Assembly: GCA_938074205.1 (NCBI GenBank)
Contig: CALJES010000006.1
Span: 248,001 to 312,000, forward strand
From: an uncultured bacterium
GTDB taxonomy: Bacteria; Armatimonadota; UBA5829
DNA: 64,000 bases
Direction: 5' to 3'
Both the position numbers and the translations under genes were made by a program. Under the pieces are notes generated by a model, which saw nothing but the letters and a program-made list of their open reading frames with translations, searched no databases and was not told the origin of the DNA. Each line of letters starts with the position of its first letter. Positions within the stretch are counted from its first letter, which is position 1. This document shows, piece by piece, positions 18,308-26,530 of the stretch.

Positions 18308-18691
18308 TTACTGACGCAAGACCGCGACAGCTTCAATTTCTATCTTTGCTCCCTTGGGTAGTGCAGACACTTGAACTGTGGAGCGCGCCGGTGGATCTGA
18401 CTGGAAATATGATCCGTAAACCTCATTAACTTGCTGAAAATCACTAAGGTCGGAAAGGAAAATGGTTACCTTGACGAGGTCGTTAAATCCTAAACCCTCT
18501 GCAGCAAGTATCGCACCTATGTTCGTCATCACCTGGTGTGTTTGGCCTACAATATCGGTTGCCGTCATCAAGCCAGTTTTGGGATCCAGACCAATCTGAC
18601 CTGATATGAACAAAAAACCATTGGCCTTTATTCCTTGTGAATATGGACCTACTGCTCTCGGTGCGCCCGGTGCCTCAATCGCTGCTCGCAT
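18308..18691 (-). CDS. ridA: RidA family enamine/imine deaminase
   Basis: RidA proteins hydrolyse reactive enamine and imine intermediates, such as 2-aminoacrylate, to ketoacids and ammonia. The 127-residue product has the family landmarks: G-P-Y-S-Q-G-I near 15-21, F-I-S-G-Q-I-G, a Q-V-M-T-N-I-G-A-I-L helix and the catalytic P-A-R-S-T-V-Q-V with E-I-E-A-V-A at the end. The frame opens far upstream at 18886, but AGGAGG lies just before the ATG at 18689-18691 and the family begins there. It is the last gene of the minus-strand operon starting at 25232. Confidence 0.95.
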   Translation of the reverse strand: MRAAIEAPGAPRAVGPYSQGIKANGFLFISGQIGLDPKTGLMTATDIVGQTHQVMTNIGAILAAEGLGFNDLVKVTIFLSDLSDFQQVNEVYGSYFQSDPPARSTVQVSALPKGAKIEIEAVAVLRQ

Positions 18692-18792
18692 TTTTGCCTC
18701 CTTTTCTCTAACAAGTCGACTACAAACATTCAACCGACGATATTCGGCTTGGTAACTCAACTGTTCTTTCCCTAATAAGCGGTTTAGCGGTT

Positions 18793-19200
18793 TTAAATCA
18801 GTAGGTATATAGCAAGAGCCGACAAAACTATACCAAACCACTGAACCGGCCGAAGACGTTCTCGCCAGAGCAACCAACTGGCACAAGCAGTTAGAAGGAC
18901 ATTTCCACAGCTTCGAACCGGAAAAACAATGACTCCAGGAAGTCGGGTAAGAGCCAGGAGAAAAGTAATCATTCCAAGGGCTCCCGCAATACCCATACCG
19001 CAGCCAATAGCCGCATCTAACCTTGTAAAGTTATGCCCGCTCACAAAGCGCAATACCAAACCTGCTATCACCCCGACTCCCCAGAAGCCTACCATGTAGA
19101 TGTGCATATAGGACCCTAACCCAAACTCGATTAGAGCCTTGTTCAAGATGAGGTTTATCCCTGTGAATAACCAGGCAATAAACAACAGAAACAAATTCAC
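18793..19200 (-). CDS. Half-size EamA/DMT transporter protein (second of a pair)
   Basis: A 135-residue hydrophobic protein with about five membrane segments, matching one EamA repeat of the drug/metabolite transporter superfamily; it ends W-R-E-R-L-R-P-V-Q-W-F-G-I-V-L-S-A-L-A-I as EamA repeats do. Full-length DMT exporters normally contain two such repeats in one chain. It starts at GTG 19198-19200, sharing one base with the stop of the preceding half-gene (TAGTG). It probably forms a heterodimer with that partner. Substrate unknown. Confidence 0.75.
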   Translation of the reverse strand: MNLFLLFIAWLFTGINLILNKALIEFGLGSYMHIYMVGFWGVGVIAGLVLRFVSGHNFTRLDAAIGCGMGIAGALGMITFLLALTRLPGVIVFPVRSCGNVLLTACASWLLWRERLRPVQWFGIVLSALAIYLLI

Positions 19201-19619
19201 TATTCAGTTTCTCCGTTCCCCAGACTCAGAAGTGCCAACGCAACGGGCAAGATTGCAAGTCCGATCCACTGTTTGATGGTTGGCTGCTCACCCCAAATGA
19301 CTATAGATCCAACGACAGGAAACACTATCGAAAGACCAATAACTGTCCACGACACCGCCAATCGAGCCGAGCGCATATGATAGAAGAACGCAAGCGTAGA
19401 CAAATAGGTGAAAACACCGGACAGTATGCCAAGCAGGGCCGCGGAGCGGTTAAACTGGCGACCACTAGCTGCAAATGTCAGCACCAAGACAACAGTTGCC
19501 GCGCTGTTCAACCAAAAATTCACGGCACGCAGCTCACATCCGTATCTGACAGCAATCTTGTAGCAAAGAGCAAAAACCGTTACGAAAACGATAGAAACAA
19601 CCAGATAAAGCGATGCCAC
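19200..19619 (-). CDS. Half-size EamA/DMT transporter protein (first of a pair)
   Basis: A 139-residue protein with about five membrane helices, ending in the EamA-type W-G-E-Q-P-T-I-K-Q-W-I-G-L-A-I-L segment. It begins 5 bp after the mannosidase stop and overlaps the second half-gene by one base. The overlap has the form of ordinary translational coupling rather than a frameshift scar. The two together give the ten helices of a standard EamA exporter, probably moving a small metabolite across the cytoplasmic membrane. Confidence 0.75.
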   Translation of the reverse strand: MASLYLVVSIVFVTVFALCYKIAVRYGCELRAVNFWLNSAATVVLVLTFAASGRQFNRSAALLGILSGVFTYLSTLAFFYHMRSARLAVSWTVIGLSIVFPVVGSIVIWGEQPTIKQWIGLAILPVALALLSLGNGETE

Positions 19620-19624
19620 GTGGA

Positions 19625-22162
19625 CTAGGGTTTCTCCTTTGCGGCGAGTCTGAACGTTTTAATCTCGTGCTTTCCCAACCTAACCTTGAAGCGACCCTCT
19701 TTTAGATCGATCGACTTTCCGACAGAACGTTCCATCAAGTCTGTCTCCACGGCACAAGTTGCGTTAAATCCTACAGCAAGCTCCACTTCGCACGCTCTCC
19801 TTTGAGTCTCATAGAAGCGAAGGATTATTCCACTGTCATCTTCACTCTTCTTCAGAGCAGTTACAACTACATTTGGCTCGGAAACCCACACGAACGACTT
19901 TGACGTTGGCAATATGCCTTGATGCTTTTCGGTAACGCGTGCAATGAGCGGCTCGTTGAGCTCGTAGCCTCGTCGCACTGTGTTGCCTGCGTTCCAATCT
20001 CCTCTGTGAGGATAGATGGAGTAAACAACTTCGTGGAATCCCTGGTCAGGTATAGGGTCCGGTTCGTATGGGCAGCGAAACAGTGTCATTCGCATCACGT
20101 TTCGACTCACGTCGAAACCATACTTACAGTTGTTAAGAAGTCCAATGCCGTATCGGTCGTCCGAAAGGTCAATCCATTTTTGTGCGGGCACCTCGTTTCC
20201 ATTGGTTGATCGCTCTATGTAACCGAATGGTATCTCAAATGCTGCACGCGGTTGGGAAATGCCCACAGGGAACGCGATTTTAACCATGGGAAACGGAGCC
20301 TGATTAGTGCCGACCTCTTGCCAATCCGCAATCAGCTTGACGTCAACTCGAGGAACACCTTCGTGCAGCATTATCTCCTGCTGGAATTTCGATTTGTTGA
20401 ACTCGTGAGTAGTGACAATAGTAGCCCGAACTGGACCAGTAGAGGTCAGGCGTACCGTGGCGGCTCGGGCAATGTCTTCCGTCTTCACTATTCTTCCAAT
20501 ATTCCAAGCAGACATGCCGTGCGGCTCCTCCCACAGCACTTGAAGAAGACCCGCCTTCGCACCAGCGGCAAAAACGCTTCGCTTGTTTACCTTGTCGTAG
20601 AGTTCAGATATTGTTCCAGAAACTGGATCTACGGTTAACCTCAAGAACTGATTCTCTATGCTGTGAAGCCCAGACTTGACAGATGCGTTTGTTTCATCGG
20701 TTGCTCGACTTGCCCAAAAAACCTTGTAGCCCAGAGATGGTACATTCCTCGCAGTAAATATTAATCTGTCTCCAACGTTTTGGGCCGGGCTTACGTGGCC
20801 TGCAGCGTCGGTAATTTGTATGAAACCATCTTCTCCCGCAAAAGGAGACGGCACCTCAACGACATCCGTGCGCGTCCATGAAAGTGGGTTGAACACAACT
20901 ATGGGAATCCCCGGACCCTCTGTAGATATTCGCGATATCAGAATTTCCAGGGAATGATCGATCGCGTCTTTGGCTTTCGAGACAGCTTCCTCGTATAGTT
21001 CCCGAGACATCTTGTAGGAATCGTGTATTGCAGAACCACATAGAAGGTCGTGGAACTGATTGAAGCACGTATTACGCCAGCACTTCTCGAACTCCTTAAA
21101 GGGATACTGGGCACCGAATTCTGCAGCTATCACGGCGAGTTTTTCTGCGCAAGGAATGACGTTTTCGCATTCACGATTCCAACGCTTTATGTCTGAGTGG
21201 GTTGTATAACACCCTTCGAAAACGGTATTTAGCTCACCGTTATGCACGGGTAGCTTTTCTGCTTGAGCCGACACAAGATCGAAATACGCCTGAACTGTGC
21301 TGAACTTGATCTTGGGGTAGTTTCTCAGTGTGCTCAACCTAAGCGCTTCCTGCAGCATAGCACGGGTAGGACCTCCACCATGGTCGCCAACACCGTATAC
21401 TCGCATATAATCATTAATTCCCGACGAACGTGAAAAGGAGACCGCGCTGTTGAGAACCTCTTTCTCTGAGATATCGGAGTTGTAACTCCCGAAACTAAAC
21501 GCCAGAACTTTCGAGCCGTCGGGCGATTGCCACCAATAAAGAGGTGCCGGTCCGTTGCACCTCATATGATAGTAGTACTTTATTCCCGATTTTGAAAGTA
21601 TTTGCGGCATAGTCCAGGGGTGACCGAACGTATCAGGCTCCCAACACACAACCGGCTCGAAGCCGAATTGCTCTCGAATATATCTTTTTGCGTAAAGGAT
21701 AGAGCGCACGATTGCCTCGCCGCTGGACATGTTGAGATCTCCCTCCGTCCAGGTCGAAGCCGTGATTTCCCATTGCCCTCTACTAACTGCCCCTTTGATG
21801 CGGGCAAAAACATCCGGATGATTCTCCTGCATTGCGAGATATGTGACAGCCTGGCTCTGCGAAAAGATAAAACCAGGAAACTCGTTCATAAGGTTCATCG
21901 CGGTGCTGAATGTGTTTTTGCACACCTCGATGGTTTCAGGCCACAGCCAGAGCCAGTTCATATCGATATGAGCATGACCTACGAGATGGATTGTTAGGCT
22001 TTCCGGGTCCGGTTCCTCGCCGCAAATGGAAACCGGCACCATAACGACAAAAGCGAGACAAAATAATAAAATGGGTAGAGCCCGCAAAGCCAACGGCCAC
22101 ACCTTCCTTTCACAACATCCGCTTGCACCGGCTACGCCAAGATGCCATTCCGACTGCACCAA
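19625..22162 (-). CDS. Secreted glycoside hydrolase family 38 alpha-mannosidase
   Basis: A retaining, zinc-dependent alpha-mannosidase of 845 residues. The family motifs are plain: H-L-V-G-H-A-H-I-D-M-N-W-L-W (about 59-72), and W-E-P-D-T-F-G-H-P-W-T-M-P-Q-I-L containing the nucleophile Asp, followed by helical and beta-sandwich domains to a typical end. A hydrophobic stretch near 27-46 ending S-I-C-G-E-E looks like a signal peptide behind a long n-region. A start at GTG 22102 would shorten it, but its ribosome-binding site is too close. It would trim alpha-mannosides outside the cytoplasm. It lies 14 bp after the AIR-synthase-like gene. Confidence 0.9.
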   Translation of the reverse strand: MVQSEWHLGVAGASGCCERKVWPLALRALPILLFCLAFVVMVPVSICGEEPDPESLTIHLVGHAHIDMNWLWLWPETIEVCKNTFSTAMNLMNEFPGFIFSQSQAVTYLAMQENHPDVFARIKGAVSRGQWEITASTWTEGDLNMSSGEAIVRSILYAKRYIREQFGFEPVVCWEPDTFGHPWTMPQILSKSGIKYYYHMRCNGPAPLYWWQSPDGSKVLAFSFGSYNSDISEKEVLNSAVSFSRSSGINDYMRVYGVGDHGGGPTRAMLQEALRLSTLRNYPKIKFSTVQAYFDLVSAQAEKLPVHNGELNTVFEGCYTTHSDIKRWNRECENVIPCAEKLAVIAAEFGAQYPFKEFEKCWRNTCFNQFHDLLCGSAIHDSYKMSRELYEEAVSKAKDAIDHSLEILISRISTEGPGIPIVVFNPLSWTRTDVVEVPSPFAGEDGFIQITDAAGHVSPAQNVGDRLIFTARNVPSLGYKVFWASRATDETNASVKSGLHSIENQFLRLTVDPVSGTISELYDKVNKRSVFAAGAKAGLLQVLWEEPHGMSAWNIGRIVKTEDIARAATVRLTSTGPVRATIVTTHEFNKSKFQQEIMLHEGVPRVDVKLIADWQEVGTNQAPFPMVKIAFPVGISQPRAAFEIPFGYIERSTNGNEVPAQKWIDLSDDRYGIGLLNNCKYGFDVSRNVMRMTLFRCPYEPDPIPDQGFHEVVYSIYPHRGDWNAGNTVRRGYELNEPLIARVTEKHQGILPTSKSFVWVSEPNVVVTALKKSEDDSGIILRFYETQRRACEVELAVGFNATCAVETDLMERSVGKSIDLKEGRFKVRLGKHEIKTFRLAAKEKP

Positions 22163-22176
22163 CCACGAGTTCGACT

Positions 22177-23187
22177 CTAACGCGCACCGTGCTGTTCAAA
22201 GAAACGAGCGATTTCATCTCTCTCGAAGTATGGGACCTCAACGCCATCATCGAATCTGATTCCTAGCCGCTTGTCGACGACTGAACCGATCGTCTCAACG
22301 GACACACCCAGCTTGCGAAGACGTTCGATAATCGCTTCGGTCTTAGTCGATTCGCAAGCTATAAGTAAACTTCCGGACGCAATAAGGCCAATTGGATCGA
22401 TGTCTACAGCATCGCATATCGCCTGACACTCCGGTAGTATGGGTATATTACATCTTTTGACCAATAGACCGACGTCTGCTGCCGTAGCCATTTCGCGAAG
22501 TGCCATAGCTAGTCCCCCTTCCGTCGGGTCGTGCATGCTGGTCACTCCGCCGACATCCACTGCAGCCATTGCATAGTCGACTACGCATATGCCGGGATTA
22601 TCCAAAAGACGCGAGGCAGACAAAATGACATCCTCCGAAACTCCCCGACTTTCCAGTTCGTCTCTGGCGTCCCTTGCAAGAATAGCCGTCCCCTCGATTG
22701 CGATTCCACCAACCAGAATAAGATCATTGCCAGGACGAGCACCCGCAGTCCTGACAAGCTTGTCGCTTGCCACTTCCCCAATCATGCAACCACACACCAC
22801 GAGGCGGCTCACTGTGGAAGTGACCTCGGTGTGCCCTCCAATCAAAACAACCCCAAGCCTAGCACACGATTCGCAAATCTGACTGAACACCTGTTCCGCG
22901 CGTGACTCGTCTGAATCCACAGGAAGCAGAATCGTTGCAATGAAGTACCGTGGTCTTCCGCCGTGCGCGGCGACATCGTTGGCGTTTATGACGACTGCAT
23001 AATGCCCAATGTGTTCCGTAGCGAACGTTACTGGATCTGAAGCGACGACCACTACGCTATTATGCCATTCAATTGCTGCAGCATCTTCGCCATAGGCCGG
23101 CCCTATCAGTACACCCTCTGCTCCCGGAATGCTGCTCAGTAGACGATTCAGAACCTCCGGAGGAAGCTTTCCAACACGCAGCTTCAC
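22177..23187 (-). CDS. AIR synthase-related protein (HypE-like fold)
   Basis: A 336-residue member of the PurM/SelD/HypE superfamily, enzymes that use ATP to activate an oxygen or amide. The N-domain shows G-E-D-A-A-A-I, V-I-N-A-N-D-V-A-A-H-G-G and I-G-G-H-T-E-V; the C-domain shows D-P-T-E-G-G-L-A-M-A-L-R-E-M-A. The HypE C-terminal tail with its terminal cysteine is absent and no hyp genes are nearby, so hydrogenase maturation is unlikely. The frame opens at 23223, but GTG 23185-23187 gives a 4-bp GTGA overlap with the flavoprotein stop and fits the family start. Reaction unknown. Confidence 0.85.
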   Translation of the reverse strand: MKLRVGKLPPEVLNRLLSSIPGAEGVLIGPAYGEDAAAIEWHNSVVVVASDPVTFATEHIGHYAVVINANDVAAHGGRPRYFIATILLPVDSDESRAEQVFSQICESCARLGVVLIGGHTEVTSTVSRLVVCGCMIGEVASDKLVRTAGARPGNDLILVGGIAIEGTAILARDARDELESRGVSEDVILSASRLLDNPGICVVDYAMAAVDVGGVTSMHDPTEGGLAMALREMATAADVGLLVKRCNIPILPECQAICDAVDIDPIGLIASGSLLIACESTKTEAIIERLRKLGVSVETIGSVVDKRLGIRFDDGVEVPYFERDEIARFFEQHGAR

Positions 23188-25232
23188 CTTCTGAAAACCT
23201 CGCCTGTCCGGAATGCTGCCCAAGCTAGCTCAAATGGTTCGTCCCTCTCAGGAATCGGTCTCACAGGCACACGTGTGATACGGAAGGTGCACTCTTCTGC
23301 TGACTCCACTTCGAGCTCAGCGATTGTCCTGCGCAGGAGCTCATTCTCAGGCACAAATGCCAGTGGCTTACCGGTTTCAGGATCTAGAAGTTTGGGATGG
23401 ATAATAGCGCCGTCGTCTTTGAGTACGAGAAAAGAGCCGCGACTTCCTCCTCCCTGCTCTAGGTATTCCAAGATTGCTTCCAGAAAAGCCGCGCAGGTCA
23501 GAGCGAGGTGCCTTGCCTTACAGGCCTGGAGTAGATCCGATCTGTTGGTTACACGGACTCTACCTGCTCTCAGCTGTCTATAGAGATCCTTGGCATCTGC
23601 AGCTGCAGACTTACACGCTCTGTATTCCCTTATGTGCCCCCCATACAAGGACATAATTCTCTGGATCTTGGAAATCACCTCAGAAGGCCTCGGACCTTCG
23701 CGGCTGGAATCCAGTTCACCAAGCGATCTAGCAAATTCACAGACGCGCACGCTAACATCCGCTGGAACAACTTCTGGAACCTCGCTTCCGTAGACATTTG
23801 CTATATACTCAGCCGCTCTCAAACCACCTACCTGTCCAGAATTAAGAGCCGATCCACCTGGACGCTTGACGCCATGCGTCCCTGCCATTTCGCCGATAAC
23901 GAATGTATGCGGAATATTGGACTGCCACCACTTGTCTACAACGAACCCGCCATTGTGATGCTGCGCACAAACGTTGATCTCAAGCGGCTCGGAGCGGATA
24001 TCTATCCCGTTCTCCGCATATATCTCAATAGCAAGCGGATTCATGTGTTGGAGCCTTTCTATAGGCGTATCCTGCAGGGCACCATTGCGGCGCAGATATG
24101 TGAGAGCTTCATCTTCGAGGGCAAAAAGATCAAAAGGTTCCTTTCCCGGACCCGGAACTGGGTTTCTGGTGAAGTCCAGGTAAACCCTCCGCCCGAGGAC
24201 TTGGGTTTCATAGTAAACAAGAACGTCTATCAGGGACGACTGTTGGTTGAGAATGCGCTGCGGATCGAAGGGCCATTGATAGCCTTTAAGGAATATGTTG
24301 GTCGCCATCTTAGCCGTCGTATCAAAGAAAGGTGCGAGGAATTCCCGCTCATCCCCGCCGGATGCATCAGTGGAAAAGATGCGCGGCACCACCTGCATAT
24401 ATGTGCCAGATACATTCCATCGAAACTTCGTAGAGGCGAGACCAAATTGGGATTCCGTTAAGTTGTGAGCTCTTAGACCCGCTTCAAGAGCAAGCCCGTG
24501 AATACCGGTTTGACCTTGAGGATATACACTGATTTCGTACAACTCCCCTGGCCCGCCTGCAGCAAGCACTAGATTCTCACATATAAATAAAGTCAGTCCG
24601 TATAAGGCATCATCAACTCGGGAGTTGTCAAAGGTTAGCACACCTGCGATGCGTTTTGTACCGTGTTCAGAAATGTCGATCAGCTCGGCAACTTCGTGCC
24701 GATCAAAGATCTTTACGCCGTACCATTCGACTTGTTTCTGCAAACACTCGCTCATGTACAGGGAGGTTTTGGGGCCGGCTGATGTTGCGCGTTCATACGG
24801 GTCGTGATCCGTCTTATACCCGATATACGCTCCTTCCGGATCGTGGGGGAAAGGCACGCCGGCTTGAACTAAATGATAGAACTCTCTCAGGGAAGACTCA
24901 GCTTCGGCAAGCGCAACATCGCCGTGCATACAACCAAACGCAGTCAGAGTGCGTGCGAAATCTAAAGCCGAGTCAGCTACTGACGGGCTAGTGCCTAGCT
25001 TATAGTATGTTTGCTTGTCTGAGCCGCTCATTCTGGATGCGCCCAGCCCCAAGCCAGCAGTAACAACAGCTATGCGGTCTTGGGGATCAGGAACGCCTTT
25101 TTGTTCAAAAAACTCGTACAAATGGACGGCGCAGTTCATCCCGGCAGCACCTGAACCGACAATTACAGTGTTCAAGTGATAGACCAGCAGCTCAGCGCCT
25201 GAATTGAGCGTTAGTACAGACTGGCGAATCAA
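23184..25232 (-). CDS. FAD-dependent oxidoreductase of the succinate dehydrogenase/aspartate oxidase superfamily
   Basis: A 682-residue cytoplasmic flavoprotein. An N-terminal dinucleotide-binding loop V-I-V-G-S-G-A-A-G (about 23-31), L-V-L-A-A-G-G-P-G, H-N-G-G-F-V-V-D and the G-T-H-G-V-K-R-P-G-G-S-A-L-N-S-G FAD-closing motif place it with SdhA/FrdA/NadB/AprA. It lacks an obvious covalent-FAD histidine context and an Fe-S partner. The C-terminal 200 residues are helical. Start is TTG 25230-25232 with AGGAGG 6 nt upstream. It is the first gene of the six-gene operon and overlaps the AIR-synthase-like gene by 4 bp. The substrate is unknown. Confidence 0.82.
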   Translation of the reverse strand: MIRQSVLTLNSGAELLVYHLNTVIVGSGAAGMNCAVHLYEFFEQKGVPDPQDRIAVVTAGLGLGASRMSGSDKQTYYKLGTSPSVADSALDFARTLTAFGCMHGDVALAEAESSLREFYHLVQAGVPFPHDPEGAYIGYKTDHDPYERATSAGPKTSLYMSECLQKQVEWYGVKIFDRHEVAELIDISEHGTKRIAGVLTFDNSRVDDALYGLTLFICENLVLAAGGPGELYEISVYPQGQTGIHGLALEAGLRAHNLTESQFGLASTKFRWNVSGTYMQVVPRIFSTDASGGDEREFLAPFFDTTAKMATNIFLKGYQWPFDPQRILNQQSSLIDVLVYYETQVLGRRVYLDFTRNPVPGPGKEPFDLFALEDEALTYLRRNGALQDTPIERLQHMNPLAIEIYAENGIDIRSEPLEINVCAQHHNGGFVVDKWWQSNIPHTFVIGEMAGTHGVKRPGGSALNSGQVGGLRAAEYIANVYGSEVPEVVPADVSVRVCEFARSLGELDSSREGPRPSEVISKIQRIMSLYGGHIREYRACKSAAADAKDLYRQLRAGRVRVTNRSDLLQACKARHLALTCAAFLEAILEYLEQGGGSRGSFLVLKDDGAIIHPKLLDPETGKPLAFVPENELLRRTIAELEVESAEECTFRITRVPVRPIPERDEPFELAWAAFRTGEVFRR

Positions 25233-25541
25233 GACGACCTCCTTTTCGAAAGTCTCCTCATTCTGATGGTATAATTTCTTCCCGCGAAGTTACTTTACTC
25301 TCAGATTAGGCAATAACGCCATTGTGACCTGCAAACGTATCTTCGATTGGGAGAGCTCCAGCGTAGGTGTATAGCGGACATATCCATCGCGTGAGCTGCG
25401 GCGCAATATCACTAGTTGAACTAAAGTCGATGCGAGATCCTTCCTTCACCATTGAAAAAGGGTAACTGACTCGGATTTGACACGGGAGGATCTCTCAACC
25501 AATCAATACTCGCGGTTTTCCAAGCAAACTAAACAGGTCAA
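25233..25541 (-). other. Spacer between the flavoprotein operon and the second pseudopilin
   Basis: This 309-bp stretch carries no gene. The part next to the flavoprotein holds its AGGAGG site, and a minus-strand TTATAC about 50 bp before the start could be a -10 box, without a good -35. A plus-strand TTGACA lies at about 25480 with no matching -10. I see no terminator for the pseudopilin. Confidence 0.4.
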
Positions 25542-26321
25542 CTAGCGAACCCACATCGTCATTCTGCCCGGCGTCCACTCTCTTACAGTCAAGACGTGAC
25601 CATCCCAGAACAGAATGTTGTTGGCTCCCTCATGAGGACCGGGGAAAAGCAGCCAACTGCGCTTGATGTACTTGCTGTCGCTGTACTTCACCAGCTCGGC
25701 ATCATTGCGAGGCATCCAGGCGTATGACCTGTAGTCACCGGTATAACTGCACAATCCTTCCGGTTGCCCACCAGCACTTCCATCCGCATTTCCGTTCTGG
25801 AGATTGGAGTCGCCGCTGAGGACGTCGTTCTTGCCGAACGGGTAAATGATGCCTCGGTTGTTCTCAGCCTTTGGATTGCCGGCACCAGGAGCATCAAAGT
25901 ACGTGACCGTGATACTTGGTCTCCGCGGCGCCCTGCGACCTTCGCACATCCCGTTCAGCGCATAACAATAGTTCGCGTAGAAGGTCGGACACCGATACAC
26001 ATCTACCTTACGATGGTACCGCCAAAGAAGCTCAGCCCAGCCTCGCAGACCTTGACGTGTATAGGCTCCGCCGCCATCGTTTCCCCACACGCCAGGAAAA
26101 GACACGTTAGCAAACATCTGCCCTTGCCAATCATCAAGGTAGAGCATAGTTGCTGAGTGAATCTGCCGCAGATTGGACTTGCACTTTGCCAGTTTCGCAG
26201 ATGATTTCGCTTGAACGAACACAGGGTATAAGATCGCAGATAGGATAGCAATAATCGCTATAACCACAAGAAGTTCGACAAGGGTAAATCCGAAGTTGGC
26301 AGCCCTACGCGCGCAGCGCAT
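25542..26321 (-). CDS. Pseudopilin with H-X9-DG C-terminal signature
   Basis: A 259-residue paralogue of the pseudopilins at 9971 and 60989. A short basic leader (with two Arg-rich blocks) precedes [18 protein letters not shown], the prepilin peptidase site and membrane helix. The globular domain contains several cysteines and ends with H-E-G-A-N-N-I-L-F-W-D-G, the exact H-X9-DG spacing. GGAGG lies about 13 nt before the ATG. Orphan, monocistronic, no pilus or secretion genes alongside. Confidence 0.88.
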   Translation of the reverse strand: MRCARRAANFGFTLVELLVVIAIIAILSAILYPVFVQAKSSAKLAKCKSNLRQIHSATMLYLDDWQGQMFANVSFPGVWGNDGGGAYTRQGLRGWAELLWRYHRKVDVYRCPTFYANYCYALNGMCEGRRAPRRPSITVTYFDAPGAGNPKAENNRGIIYPFGKNDVLSGDSNLQNGNADGSAGGQPEGLCSYTGDYRSYAWMPRNDAELVKYSDSKYIKRSWLLFPGPHEGANNILFWDGHVLTVREWTPGRMTMWVR

Positions 26322-26473
26322 CTGAAACCTACCTCCGCAAGCATAATATAATTCGACTAAGGTACCTGCTGGAACGATCGTCTTTGGAACCCCGAAGTAA
26401 GCTCGCGGTGAACCGAACTCCGCCCAGTTGACTCTACCCGTCCAAAGCGGCGCCCGTCAATCGCTATTATTTC

Positions 26474-26508
26474 AAAAAGGGTCTGCCCACACCAAGGTGA
26501 GCAGACCC
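26474..26508 (-). terminator. Rho-independent terminator of the 1202-residue protein gene
   Basis: GGGTCTGC (26479-26486) pairs perfectly with GCAGACCC (26501-26508), and additional CACC/GTGG-type pairs lie inside. Read on the minus strand, the stem is followed by TTTTT (26474-26478). It lies 23 bp after the stop codon of the gene at 26531. Confidence 0.88.
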
Positions 26509-26530
26509 GTGAACTTGCCAATCAGATCGA

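Noticed and set aside
22177-23187. HypE hydrogenase maturation protein
   Set aside because: The C-terminal cysteine tail of HypE is missing and there are no other hyp genes.
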